NCBI GenBank assembly: GCA_963971425.1
Contig: OZ020519.1
Coordinates: 20,171,397 to 20,235,396 of the forward strand
Source of the DNA: Bryoerythrophyllum caledonicum
Taxonomy: Eukaryota; Streptophyta; Bryopsida; Pottiales; Pottiaceae
DNA: 64,000 nucleotides
Direction: 5' to 3'
Part shown: in pieces, positions 45,502 through 57,310 of the stretch
Layout of the letters: every line of letters starts with the position of its first letter
Numbering within the stretch: the stretch's first letter is position 1
Position numbers and translations under genes: made by a program
Notes under the pieces: generated by a model
What the model was told of the DNA's origin: nothing
Database searches by the model: none
The model's input: the letters and a program-made list of their open reading frames with translations, nothing else

Positions 45502-46154
45502 ACTAGCCTTCGTACCCACCCATTCATTACACTTATGGAGCGTTGGTAGCGGAAGCGCAATTGAGTTGAGACTGCCCTAACACCGAGACTGATGTAATTA
45601 AAGGTAGATTCCGTAGTAATGACTCAACAATATGGAAAATTAAGCATGGTAGGCCACGCGTCAAGCGACCTGTCGTAATGTGCTGTGGAAAGTACTATCT
45701 CTGCCGCCAACCATCAGCATCACTTGAATGATAAGAAGTACTCGGATGACTGATTTATACTGGGTCTTTGACCACCATATTTCGTATTAGCAGTGGCATG
45801 TTACAAAATCTAAGAAGGGACTAGTTAGAAGAGAGCCCTAGACGACTCTGTTTTTTTTGGAGAAGTTCCATCGTCAGATGAATTGCAGTATCGTAGTCAG
45901 AGAAGATCTCCGGATATTTTATAATACTCCTAAGAACACCAAGGTTCGCTCAAAATTTGATTCATGGACCTCGTTGTTGAGAATGGTTATTGTGAATCGC
46001 CTATCAGAAGATCTCTGACTAGATCTTCAACCGATAAACATGGCAATACATGAACATCCTTCCATCCACAGTTTTAAAAGATAATATCTGGCCAAATGAC
46101 AGCCATTGTCAGCTGTGGAAGTCGAGGAGAAGTGGTTCCTCTTCCGAATAAACA

Positions 46155-46377
46155 GCCGGAGATCTCCGGTGAGCTTTCGGAGGAAAGTGCACGCCTTATA
46201 ATATTCTAGTGGAATTAACCAAAAAATCGTGATATTGTGAGAACTCTAAGAATCCAAATTACGGTGACTAGAAAAGCACGGATCCGATAATCTTCAAGAT
46301 GACATAAATGCGTTGCTGGGTTGGATGTCGAAAATCAAGGCCGGATGATAATCGTTTCCACAGCCGGAGATCTCCGG
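46155..46377. repeat. Palindrome pair downstream of the B transposase pseudogene
   Basis: Exact CCGGAGATCTCCGG at 46155-46168 and 46364-46377. Decayed copies (AGAAGATCTCCGG and similar) near 45900 and 46008. Confidence 0.8.
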
Positions 46378-46544
46378 TTCAAATCCATAAGGATGTGGTG
46401 ACTCAGGGAGATTACTGTACTACACTACGGAATTGTATTTATTGGGACCGATCACCTGAAACCTAACTCACAAATTGGAAGATTCGCTTCTCACAATCAT
46501 ATTTCAAGATGAGCGTGAGAAACAACATAGACTAGTCAGCCCTC

Positions 46545-49500
46545 AGGGATCAGCGGCATTCGCTTTCTCTAAGTTCACAAGCGCTGCTTCCTTCATTTTA
46601 CGCGGAATGGACCTCGTCAATTGATTTACTTTGCTAGACCAAGTCGCAAACACCACAGAACTCACATGACACCATACAAGCTTCTCTTGGTCGAGAACCC
46701 ATGTGGCTTCCTAGTAGTCCAGGTACTTCTTCAAATTCTTCTGCTTATTATTAGACTTCCAATATTTAACGATGAAAATTCCGTGGTTGGCATTACCCTC
46801 ATCCTTGAGGATGTCTGAAACTGCTCTTCTCTGCCGAACATGATAGATGTCTAGATCACTAGGTCTTATTAGAACCCAAGACCCATGACGGATGTCTCGC
46901 CAAGGATTAAATCATGTGGACTTCGGGGCTTCATTAGCGGATCCGCAATAAGGCTCGAGAACCTCATCTTCGGGAGTGACATCCAATGGTTGTGGAAGCA
47001 ATCCTAGCGGATTTGCACCTTCCTCATGAGGGCCTCTCCAATCATGGGCAGGCCAAAATCCCTCTTCGAGCTCGGAGGGCGTTTGTGGAAGTGGCTTGTG
47101 AAGCTCGTCGATGACGTCCTTGCAGTACTGCAGGTATGGGCGGATGGAGTCTGCGTACCCTGCGCACTTTGATATTCCGGACGCCCAATAGTCCACGTAC
47201 TTCCGAAGCCCCGTCTCTATAAAGTTTTTGTTCTCCGTCATTTTTCTGGCCTTGTCTCTAGCAACATCTTGGTTTCCGACCGGGTTTTGCTCCTCATTAT
47301 CCCATATGGGCCTGAAAGGGACGGGCTTGGGAGAGCCTATTGGAAGCATGGGACGTCCGCTGTCATCTACCTTCCAGAGATTTATCGGCTCTCTGTTCAT
47401 GGGTAATCACTCTGCGTCAACGGCAGATTTCTTGAACTTCATGACTGGAACACCGTCATTGTCAACGTAGAACTTGAAAAGATGCATATTACTTAGTCCC
47501 ACCAAACATGCCGCCCCACTACATAGGTAGCCATCGACGTAAGATTTAAAATCGGCGACCTCTTGGATAACTTCCGGCATGAAGGCTAGTTTCTGTGACT
47601 TCATGAATGCCTTCATAAAATCCGCTAGAGAATATGTACTGCTTTTCTTCAGTTCTTTTGATAGATGACTAAAGTAAGCATCAATATCTTCATGCGTATG
47701 TCCGACCACCAAGAAGCCAACATGTATCTCCTTGAAAACACATCAAGCTGTTAGCAGTGATAAGAATGCCATCAAGTATTGGTTCTTGTTGTCCTTTGGT
47801 GAGTTGTCGAGCTGTAGAAACGATTTCGGTGGCAACGGTTTCAGTCCCTTAAAAGCACTAGGCTCCATGGGCTCTAAAGCGTCGACGCACCTGCTCTTTC
47901 CCTTCATGAGCGCCCCAAACATCGAGTTTGGAGGCGGGTGCTCGAAGAGCGCACGCGTCTCATGTAGAGGTGCTCCCTCAAGCCGCCGAAAAAGTTTTGC
48001 CAGAGAGGATATGGTGGCGTTCGAATCTCCAGGCCATAAAGCAGGAGCATAGTGAGCATATGCTCCGTCGATATAACCGTGTGCCACCATTCTGGTCACA
48101 TTCATAGGAAGCTGTCCGAGACCAGATGTCGCCTTAGTGGTCCTCCACATGCGTGGAAGGGCCGTCTTTGCAGTGTCCATCTTGTCGTGAATGACACAAA
48201 GAAAGGTCAGCCGCTTCGCCTTCGACTCCTCTCTCCATGTTGCGTAAAGCTTCCTGCATGATTGTTGGTGATTCAAGTGTGCCTGCCTGTTGCTATAGAA
48301 TAGCTTGTATGCGGACATTCCCTTTAGAGTCGTCAGTAAGAATTGATTGAACTCATCACAAGTACTGCATTTTGCAAAGGTGCTTCCAGATGGCTTAATA
48401 GCAACATTCCCGAAGAATTCCTTCCTTACCCTACTAATTGTGGACTAACTTACAAGAGGGAGACTGTAGGAGTCGTTTGTCTGCAAAATGAAATAATATC
48501 CCAGTGAGAGGAGAAATTCTGAAGAACAATCCAACAGACTGAGCGAAGTACAGAGATAATCAACTGAAGGTCAATGCATCTCAACGATGATCCAGCCGCA
48601 GATCTCCGGTTCAGAAACTAGGACTTCGGTCGACTGAGGAAGGAGAGTACGAATCCATAGCAATATGCACGGACTGATAATGTACATCATTGATGCTGGC
48701 TCGAATTTGCTTCCAGTTGTTTCCAGCAGGAAGATATTTTAGAGTGTTTATCCGACCGTTCCCGACGCTCCGCATTTGGTGAGGCATTTGATCCACGTCG
48801 TCATTAATAATGGACGTCATTGACTCCATCGCTTGTATCGTGGCAAGCCGTGGGCGCTTGATGCCCTTGTTACCGTGAGTTGCATTGATGATTCCTCTAC
48901 TGAAATGTCCGATGTACGTGTGAAACGTGGACTTCCGAATTCCATGGATCGTATACCATGCAACAGAGCAGACCTCCGTTCCTAAGAGCATGACGTACTT
49001 TCTCTTCCGGTCCCCATCAATGGAGTGGAGCTGCCCGCCTACCAAGATCGCATACTCCTTTCTGTCTTCAAAGGATTTGTCATAGAATTTCTGTCTAATA
49101 GAAAGAATTTGGGATTGTTGAAAATATTGGCAGCATCGTTGAGGACAACACCTTTCCGAGCTGACTTTGCAAATTTCGTCGTCCGTAGTCCTCTTGGTAT
49201 ACAAGGATTCCTTCTTGTTAAGGTCTTGCTGTCGGGAAATGAAGCAGTAAGGCTCCTTTACACAACCCCCCAAATGAGCACCAGAATCAGGTTGTAAAGG
49301 TAGGGAGGCAAAATTATCAATTGTGCTTTTCAAAGACCGCCTGGAAGGAAAACGACATTCAAGAATGGGCCACGATTCATGACTCATAATTCTCTCCGTG
49401 TCCCCCACAAAAACGTCAAGGACAGTTACACCAATATTATCTTCTCCCAAACATCCACTACGGAAATGATCCGATGGTAACGCGGCCATGATTCTCCCAG

Positions 49501-50014
49501 AGCAGTGCACCAACCCATTTCCGTCCAACCTCTGCACTTCAAGTCCAACCCATCGCTCTTGTGGTACAAATGGGGACTCGTCGGACCGGAGATCTCTAGT
49601 TGGAATCATGACATCCGCCCTTCTCCACAGGACGGTCCGTCAAAGTGTGTGAACAAGTGATTTGTATCCGCATTGCAAGGGAATAAGTGGTAATTCTTCC
49701 GCTGTGGACGTTATGGCCGTTGGTCTAAGTAATATGAACTCATTGGAACCGACTGGTATGTCAACTCCAAGCCATTGTCCCACGGGGTGAACCTCAACAA
49801 TGGACGCTTCTCCTATTTCGCCTGAACCTAGCCTCATAAGGTTCACAGACATTCTTAACCACAGAACCTCCGACCTTCCAGTAGACTCTTGGGATGGATC
49901 ATATTCTCTCGTGTTATTCACATGTCTAAGATTGGGGCACTGTACCGCGACCATGGCAACGTCTTCCGAGTCACTCTTCCACCAATCTGAGTCAGACATA
50001 CTCCCGTGCTGCAT
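46545..50014 (-). pseudogene. DUF7869-like putative transposase, broken (element B)
   Basis: Parallels 11648-15104 in order and wording. Exon 1 pieces are 50014-49640 and 49609-48611. Exon 2 pieces are 48318-47743, 47712-47407 and 47400-46912, then a further decayed tail. Stops relative to copy A: CGG to TGA near 49637, CAG to TAG near 48447, CGA to TGA near 47747 and TGG to TGA near 47408. A frameshift lies near 46910. The intron boundaries are still visible near 48690 and 48480. The catalytic-looking motifs IHDKMD, LQLDNSPKDNKNQY and VGHTHEDIDAYF survive in fragments. Confidence 0.85.
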
Positions 50015-50112
50015 CGGTGGATGTTCGGCTAGTGGCTGATGCCCTCAATGAGATAATGAGTACATGTAGAAACGAACTGGATGACCATTGTCAATATCTT
50101 CCGCTAGGCTAG

Positions 50113-50408
50113 CCGGAGATCTCCGGCTGAGTGGAGAATGATCAACAACGACGACTTCTTATTTAAGTAAGGATGAGAAGGGTCGAACTAAAAAATCCAT
50201 TCGTATCTAACTGGAGATCTCCGGTTAATCAACACTAGGCTGGCGAGGAAACTCTCTATGAACATTTCACACTAGAGTAGCTGGAGATCTCCGGGAATCT
50301 TGCGTTCAAAGAATATGACGGCCACTGGATTCAAGGGTAGCAACCCTGGTTTGCAAGTCAGCAAGGTAGAATCTAGACTAGTACGGCATGAACAGCCGGA
50401 GATCTCCG
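50113..50408. repeat. Four-palindrome cluster of element B
   Basis: 50113 (exact), 50211 (CTGG start), 50281 (CTGG start) and 50395 (exact). Intervals 98, 70 and 114, the same as in element A. Two have C to T changes in the first CC. Confidence 0.85.
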
Positions 50409-51470
50409 GTTGGATTTTGTTGCCTTGATCAAATCACCAGCCGTACGGAATATTCGCGGGTATGGCGGTGTGATACTATTGCAAAGCCCGGTTAACAGTA
50501 CGGATTCACACGCCAAGAAATTACGTCATATAAATTCTCGAGTCGAATTTAGTTACGGCTTCCGGGCTGTGGCTCTATCTCAGGAGACGAATTAGTTACA
50601 CAATCACTACACGACAGCTTCCCATCGACTCTAAGGGCAAAATACAACACAATCTTCACCAATCTTCACAAATAGATAGCGGATACGGAATTTTTTGAGG
50701 AAACATACTTAACATTCCTGGAATAATGTCAAATCGTTTCCTTACAGTTATCTAGCACGATGTCGCGCACGCGAACACTCTCACTGACTTGCTCAGCTCC
50801 CACAGTATCCCAAACCTCCAGAGCAAAAAAGGATGAGAGCTGAGTTGAAGGATACTCTTATCAACCTTTCCATCACCTCCTGGAGGGAAAATTCAGGCGC
50901 TCAAATTTGAAACGAATCTTGGGCATGCATGTTCCTTCAAACTAACTGCTGTATACCATCATGATAGTGCGCATTTTTTGACGTGCCCACGATCGAGGCC
51001 ACATTCCACTCATGATAATGAAAGGCTTGTACTCTAGGGATGACCGTATTGTAAGGATACCATCTAGTTCCCAGAGTGCTGCAAATTAGAAAACGGAAGA
51101 TGAAGTATGCCCTATGATGTATCTTTGTATATACTAGGGCCGTATCACGTCTTAGACTAAATCACAGTATAATGTAATCGTATTGGACTTCTCGTACTCA
51201 CCTTTGTGAATTAAATTATACCCTACCCAAGGAAAGGAGTCGGCCCTCTACTGACTTCTAGTATTGTTCATCTGGCATTACAAGACTCAAGTAGAACGTC
51301 GGCATTCGTTACCAATTAGAATAATCTCCAATATTTTCTAGTTCGACAGAAGTTATATCGATGCTTGAGAAGATACGTGCACAAATAACTGAGCAGATGC
51401 TCTTAAAAGTACAGCAACCCGACTCTATGAATTTGGGTACAACTTCCGTGTTCAGGCTGGATTGTGCATC
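50409..51470. other. Non-coding spacer of element B
   Basis: Homologous to 15515-16359 plus 17424-17640 of element A, with the CACTA-like element absent. It shows the ancestral joined sequence near 51255. No gene seen. Confidence 0.5.
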
Positions 51471-51474
51471 AGTG

Positions 51475-51560
51475 TTTAGGGCTTAGGATTTAGGGTTCTA
51501 GGGTTAGGGTTAGGGTTTAGGGTTTAGGGTTTAGGGTTCACGGTTCAAGGTTTAGGGTTT
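51475..51560. repeat. Telomere-like TTTAGGG tract of element B
   Basis: A handful of TTTAGGG and TTCAGGG-like heptamers, the plain plant telomere type, at the place where element A has the long TCTAGGG tract. Confidence 0.8.
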
Positions 51561-52309
51561 AGGGTTCAAGGTTCCTAGTTCACGGTTTGGGATTGAAGGT
51601 TAAGGGTTCACGGTTCACGGATCACCGTGGAAGGTTTTGGGTTCATGAAGGTCAAGGGCTTATATCACCTATAAATCTATAAATTAAAATTAATTTATAA
51701 CTATGAACTATAACCTTAAATTCATCGATAACTATAACTTTAAAAAAAAACTGGATACAATAGAGTGTAAGGAAATTTAGCGAGAATTGAACAATAACTA
51801 TTTATTTTGATATATTATAATTTAGTTAGAGGGAGAATAAGGAAGAGAGGGAGGGTAATGGGTTTAATTTTAGAGTAGACTAGCTGTTGGCGCTTGCTTT
51901 GCAATGCATTAGCCCAACTGTTTTTATGTATTTTTAAGATTTAAAAGTATTAAAAAATGAAAGGTGGAATGGTTCACTATGTTGTTGACAACGCGGTTGA
52001 ATGTAGCGTTTTTGTAGTTCAGTGCATGGTTGACTACCCGATAGTTCACTCTGTGGTTTACCAGCGCAAATTATGATTTTAGTAGTATGACTAGGAGTTG
52101 GCACTTGGTTTGCAACGCATTAGTTCAACCATTTTAATGTAGTTTTTATATCACAAAATATTTAAGGAAAAAGGTAACAACAATCTACATAAAATATAAA
52201 TATATCTTTGAAACCTATGCATTAATTTTAATAATGTAATGAAATAGAATAGAAAAAAAATACTATTAAAATAGTTCAATATTATTAACTAAGGATGGAG
52301 ATTGAGAAG

Positions 52310-53030
52310 GAAGGGAGAGTAAAACTAAAATAAGAAAGGGAGAGACTTGAGGGATTTATTTTTAGAGTAGTTTATATTTTTAGAATATATAATAAGGGGA
52401 ATCTAAAAAGAAAATCAAATATAAAAAAGAGATGGGGAGGGAGAGTAAGGAAGAGAGGGAGAGTAAGGGATAGGGAGAGTAAGCGAGGAAGAGTGCGGGA
52501 TTGCTTTTTAGAGTAGTTAATTATTTTGAGAATGTGAATTTATTGAAATATAAGGGGAAATCCAAAAAATTAAAATTAAAAAGTAAAATAGAGATGGAGA
52601 TGGAGATAGAGAAGGAGGGGAGAGTAAAACTAAAATAAGTAAAAAACAAGCAGGAGGGAGAGTAAAGGAGGGACATGGAGGAAGAGAGGGAGAGTAAGAG
52701 AGGGAGAGACTTGAGGGATTTATTTTTAGAGTAGTTTATATTTTTAGAATATGTAATAAGGGGAATCTAAAAAGAAAATCAAATGTAAAAAAGAGATGGG
52801 GAGGGAGAGTAAGGGAGAGGAAGAGTAAGAGAGGGAGAGTAAGGGATTTTTTTAGAGTAGTAAGTTAATTGAAGAATGTGTAATTATTGAAGTCACGGGG
52901 AGTCTAAAAAACATTAGAATCAAGATTAAAAAAGAGATGGAGATGGAGAAGGAGGGGAGAGTGAAACAAAGATAAGAAAAACAAGTGAGGGAAAGAAGGG
53001 AGGGAGAGTAACGGAAAGGGAGATTAAGCT
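52310..53030 (+). repeat. Purine-rich GGGAGAGTAAGG repeats of element B
   Basis: Same words as 18740-19935, with its own internal duplication (GAGGGATTTATTTTTAGAG at about 52350 and 52715). No gene. Confidence 0.7.
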
Positions 53031-53339
53031 TTTTCACTTATGTCGTTTTAAATTCAAGTATAATGATTACTTCAATACCCGGTGAACCCGAGTATCTATT
53101 ATAGTCATATCTAATACCCATAAAACCGGGTATCAATACGTCTTGTCACGCATGCTCACGACATTGACAATAGAGAAATCCGCTAAGTACGACGGACTGG
53201 GGACGAAAACACCCAGTTTTGGTCGGACTGGGGTCCAAACATCGAACTAGGCACCAACTTTTTACACTAGAATCGAACTGGGGACTAAAGTCAAAAATGC
53301 ACCGATTGTGATGGTTTTCCGAGTTTGGTCCCCACTTCA

Positions 53340-54070
53340 ACTTGGTGCCCAGTCCGCAGCGTAGCGAGAGTGAAGAGTTCGGAGCGGCAGCGCCGAGGTT
53401 GGCGAAGTGAAGCAGCCGGCGCAGGCGCATCTCCGCAGGCAGGCTCCGCTCCGTCTCCGGCTCCGCTCCGCAGGCAGGCTCCGCTCCGTCTCCGGCTCCG
53501 CTCCGCAGGCAGGCGCATCTCCGCTCCCTCAAGCGCCTCCACAGGCAGGCTCACGGTCCGCTCCGCTGCATCAACGTTCGCATTGACGGCAGGTTTAGTC
53601 ACATTCCTTGTTATCTCAATCCGTAATGTGCTTTTTCGATCACCAGCGAAGTTGAGGGTTTCAATTATTTGTACAGAGAGCAGTGAAATTGGAGTGTCGT
53701 TTTCGGAGCTCTAGTGTTGTTTTCAGCAAACTCCAGAGACATTTTCAGTGCAGGCTCCATTTTCGGTAGGCTCCATTTTCGGCAGGCTCCAATTTCACGG
53801 CGGCTGCGAGTTGATTCCTCTCCCTCTCTCAGGTCAGTTGGAGAACGATTGTTGAGAGGCAGGTTGGATGAATTGCTCATGTTTGCTTAAGGATTTGTTG
53901 AACTCGCTACTGAGATCAGGAGATTGTTTAGGGTTGTCGTGCTCCAACGTTTAGGGTGTGTTTTCGGAGCTCCAGTGTTGTTTTCGGCAGGCTCCAGAGA
54001 CATTTTTGGTGCAGGCTCTATTTTTGGCAGGCTCCATTTTTGGCAGGCTCCATTTTCGGCAGGCTCCAAT
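53340..54070. repeat. GC-rich minisatellite and duplicated leader in the Harbinger element
   Basis: CGCAGGCAGGCTCCGCTCC-type repeats (about 53415-53570). Then a leader block (about 53700-53800) with GGCAGGCTCCATTTTCGG words is repeated at about 53965-54070. It precedes the accessory ORF and probably contains its promoter. Confidence 0.6.
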
Positions 54071-54129
54071 TTTCAACATAGAGATGGTTTAGAACATTCT
54101 GAATATCTTTTTCTGTTTGGTCGACAGAA

Positions 54130-55047
54130 ATGGTGGACACTCGTTCGTCCCCCCCGAGTGCTTCTCAGGGAGAAGCAGGAGCATCTGATGTTCTATCTCC
54201 AACTCAACGCAGGGCCAAAGCCCCGCGAAGGGAGAAGGGGGTTCGTGCTATGGTCGAATCAACACATTTGAGTACCATGGTAGCGTCATACAATCAACAA
54301 TTTGGTGAATATAGCAAAACTAGGAAGCAGGTTACTCAATTGATTCCTTCAATTGTGTGGAAAGGAGTTTATGAGCATTACCTTCAAAGTTATCCTGAGT
54401 CTACGCTTGCAGAGGACACATTAAAAGACAGGCTGCGAGAAACTTTGAAAGATTTGAAGACTGGAACTTCAAACAATGATGGAGCAGAGACGGTGGTCCT
54501 ACAAAGTGAAGATGTTTTGATGCGATTGAAGTCTACTGATGGACACGCCACCAGGAATGTGCTGAAGGGAAGACAAAGCCTGATTGAAGGCATGGTAGTG
54601 TCATCCCCATCCTCTACACCACCGCACTCTACCTCTACACCGATGTCTACTTCGACGGCAGCGCCTGCACCCACTCCATCTCCCATTGCTGCAACTGCTA
54701 GTCGAACTCCTACATTGACACCAACTTCATCAGGAGGTATGACATCACATTCTATCCCATCAAGTTCTATGCCGTTGGAGAAGGAGAAAGAGAAGAGCAT
54801 GACAAAAGCTGAAATGTTGCATCAACAAACCTCCTCTATTGCTCTTCTAGCTAAACAATACCAAACTAACGTTGAGCACAAGGGAGCCTTGTCTATGCAT
54901 AAAGGTGAGCTAATAAAAGAGAAGCTGGAGATGATTCGAACTAAGAAAGACAAGGTGAAGATGGACATGCTCAAGCAAGCAAAAGAGTTGGGTGTAATTT
55001 CAGAGGAGGAGTTCAAGGCGAAGGTTAGAGAGGTTCTGGACCTGTAG
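54130..55047 (+). CDS. Harbinger accessory ORF (ORF1-like)
   Basis: 305 codons from ATG 54130 (MVDTRSSPPSASQGEAGASD). Residues about 40-115 form a helical region (RKQVTQLIPSIVWKGVYEHY ... LKDRLRETLKDL) in the place of the Myb/SANT-like domain of Harbinger ORF1 proteins, but without the usual Trp spacing. A Ser/Thr/Pro-rich linker follows (about 155-215). The C-terminal third is a charged coiled coil (LIKEKLEMIRTKKDKVKMD) ending EEEFKAKVREVLDL. In PIF/Harbinger elements ORF1 binds DNA and brings the transposase into the nucleus; by position this protein should do the same. The family assignment is uncertain. Confidence 0.65.
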   Translation: MVDTRSSPPSASQGEAGASDVLSPTQRRAKAPRREKGVRAMVESTHLSTMVASYNQQFGEYSKTRKQVTQLIPSIVWKGVYEHYLQSYPESTLAEDTLKDRLRETLKDLKTGTSNNDGAETVVLQSEDVLMRLKSTDGHATRNVLKGRQSLIEGMVVSSPSSTPPHSTSTPMSTSTAAPAPTPSPIAATASRTPTLTPTSSGGMTSHSIPSSSMPLEKEKEKSMTKAEMLHQQTSSIALLAKQYQTNVEHKGALSMHKGELIKEKLEMIRTKKDKVKMDMLKQAKELGVISEEEFKAKVREVLDL

Positions 55048-56262
55048 CTAGTAGTCTCCATCCCATCCATGCTCTGCAGGATTTTCATGTTGCTCTCCAA
55101 TGACTTGGAAGGTGAAGTCCATGCGCCTTCTATGTAGGAAGTTAGTTAAAATAGCTGCTGATTTGAAAAAGTAGCTGTACTTTGGCTTTGTTGAATCAAA
55201 CCTTTTCATGAGGCGCCTCCATTTTCGTTTCAGTCCACCTATTCCCCATTCCACTTGAACTCTGTACCCTGCATGCATTCTGTTGTAAGCTCTGATAGCA
55301 GGTGCATCTCCATCTCGAGCCAACTCCCGTCTTCCAAACCTTCGCATGATGTACATCTCTTCGCCCATGTAAGCTGGATCTCCTAACATGTACTCAAAAT
55401 ACTCCTCCTCGTGTGTAAAATACTCCCGCCAATTGCTATGGATCTCAGAGCGGCGCAGAAGAGTCACATCATGGAATGAACCAGGGTAGCCAGAGTCCAC
55501 ATAGATAAATAGACCATGGTGATCAACAATGACTATGTTGTTCATGCAATACATCTTCTTGCGCCCGTTGAACCATGTCTTGTGTTCTTCATTGTTCCAA
55601 GGCCTTCGAATCTCCACTAGAGTCCCATCAATAATCCCAATGCAACCTTGAAATTGAGCAATCTCCGTACCTAGTGTAACTCTCTCCTCCACTGTTGGCC
55701 ATCGTATCTCATTTGCAAGTGCATCATTGATGCAAGATGCAATAAAGAGAGTATCATCACATAAAGCACTCTTGGACCAGTTCCAAACGAACGCATCGTG
55801 CATGGTAGTATTATCATGTTTCATGAATAAAATGAAACTCAGAAGGCGTTGCTCAGGGCTCAACTTGTACAGTTTACCTGGAAGAATGGGAGCTTCACCA
55901 GTAGTTCTAGTTGAACTCCTGATGGTAGGCACAACAATGGATGCAAGCTCATCAAACTCAGCAAGAGTGAAATTCGTCAAAGTCTTGAAAAGCGCTGGAG
56001 TTGCCCTCATCGTAGCCAAAACATCACGAACGCCAACATTTGGATCCACTGATTGCCCCGCACCCGCCTCTACCTCACGTCCAAAGAAATGCTCGGTATT
56101 GTTTGCCACACCAAGTGTGCAAGCCACAATCATCATGTCGTCCATTTCATCGTCACTGCTAGAAGAAGACATAGAGTCCATAGAAGAGGTAGAAGAAGAG
56201 CTAGAATACTCATCATAGTTAGGAGGAGGCTCCATGCTTGTGACAACAAAAAAGACCTTCAA
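55048..56262 (-). CDS. PIF/Harbinger DDE transposase
   Basis: 404 codons. The acidic N-terminus (SSSSDDEMDDMM) is followed by a helix-turn-helix-like region and the DDE_Tnp_4 core: IGIIDGTLVEI (Asp about 212), IYVDSGYPGSFHDVTLLRRSE (Asp about 265), LGDPAYMG, and VEWGIGGLKRKWRRL (Glu about 338). All three acidic residues are present, and length and motif order fit HARBI1/PIF transposases. Alternative start MEPPPNYDEYSS at residue 10 is likely. The ORF shows no stops, unlike neighbouring elements. Confidence 0.93.
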   Translation of the reverse strand: MKVFFVVTSMEPPPNYDEYSSSSSTSSMDSMSSSSSDDEMDDMMIVACTLGVANNTEHFFGREVEAGAGQSVDPNVGVRDVLATMRATPALFKTLTNFTLAEFDELASIVVPTIRSSTRTTGEAPILPGKLYKLSPEQRLLSFILFMKHDNTTMHDAFVWNWSKSALCDDTLFIASCINDALANEIRWPTVEERVTLGTEIAQFQGCIGIIDGTLVEIRRPWNNEEHKTWFNGRKKMYCMNNIVIVDHHGLFIYVDSGYPGSFHDVTLLRRSEIHSNWREYFTHEEEYFEYMLGDPAYMGEEMYIMRRFGRRELARDGDAPAIRAYNRMHAGYRVQVEWGIGGLKRKWRRLMKRFDSTKPKYSYFFKSAAILTNFLHRRRMDFTFQVIGEQHENPAEHGWDGDY

Positions 56263-57096
56263 TTCTACAAGCTTCGGCCTCTTATAGAGTGATTTGGTCC
56301 CCAGTTTACATCTGGTCCCCAGTTTCGTGCATTTGGTCCCCAGTTTGCTCTACTTAGTGGATAACCGAGAACTGGGCACGAAACGACGGACTGGGGACCA
56401 ACTGGGGATGAACTAAGGTCCACACTAGGGACTACTTAGCGGATTTCTCTAATGTCATGATTGTGAAATGTACATGTTGTATATGTACGTGATTTTAACT
56501 GATTTTTACTTCACCCACTGTCATCATGAGCCGTTTCACCCTTGAGCCGTCCAGCTTGTCCTCTTTGGGTTTTGGGAACTCCAAACATCAACCATTTCTT
56601 GTTTTTTATGGGTTTTGTCTTCGTAATGTCGAAGGTAGTGAGCGGAAGTGGCGGGAGGGGTTTTCTTTCTTGGTTTGCGGAGTCGGCGTCGACGCATTAG
56701 GTTAGGTTGGTATGTGCTGTGAGAGGCCGTTGGTGTGTGTGGGAAGTCGTCCCACCGGTTTCCGGAAGTTAACCTTAAAATCCGGCTAAAATGAAAAAAA
56801 TTAATGGAAAAAGGTGCATAGAAGAAAGTTATGTAGTACAGAATCATAAATTAGGGAATAAGCTAAGGGCCGGACCAGTTAGGTCTTTAAAAGCTCTAAC
56901 AAACGTGCGTAATCCGGATGGACGGTCACGACTAGATCCGGTTATTATCTGAGCTACCCGGGAGAACCTAGAACCGGGAGAAGAAATCAGGACGTACCCG
57001 TTCAGAATCTGTCATAATGGCGATAGTGACGTCAGAGCCGTTAAACAACCTGATAGTGACGTCACTACCGTTGTAGAAATCCCGTACTTTGGAGCC

Positions 57097-57105
57097 GTTA
57101 TAAAA
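57097..57105 (+). promoter_or_regulatory. TATA box of the inserted element's ORF
   Basis: TTATAAAAAGG about 205 bases upstream of the ATG at 57311. Confidence 0.5.
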
Positions 57106-57310
57106 AGGCCAACCGACGGAGATTACCAAAACAGATTTCTTCTTCTCTCTCCATTTCCTCTTCTCTTCCTCCGGACTGTCCTCCAATCCCTCTTTCCTAG
57201 TTCTTACACGGGTTTCTAAGCCGGTTGCTTCTTGAGTATCCGGCAGTAGAAGAGAGTTCTTGTGAGGTCAGTGCATGCAGGTAGGACCGAAGGACTGACG
57301 GAAGAGCACC

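Larger units (their letters stand above)
53172..56450. mobile_element. Complete PIF/Harbinger transposon, 3,279 bp
   Basis: Terminal inverted repeats AGAGAAATCCGCTAAGTA (53172-53189, inverse at 56433-56450) and a 3-bp AAT duplication (53169-53171, 56451-56453). The empty site in element A (about 20070-20080) reads CATTGACAATTCATG. Sub-terminal ACTGGGGAC-type words recur at both ends. Inside are two convergent genes whose stop codons abut at 55047/55048: a DDE transposase and an accessory ORF. Both are intact, so this may be recently active. Confidence 0.93.

Noticed and set aside
53146-53714. Overlapping ORFs in the GC-rich part of the Harbinger element
   Set aside because: They lie in a CGCAGGCAGG-type minisatellite, overlap the terminal repeat and have no recognisable domain.
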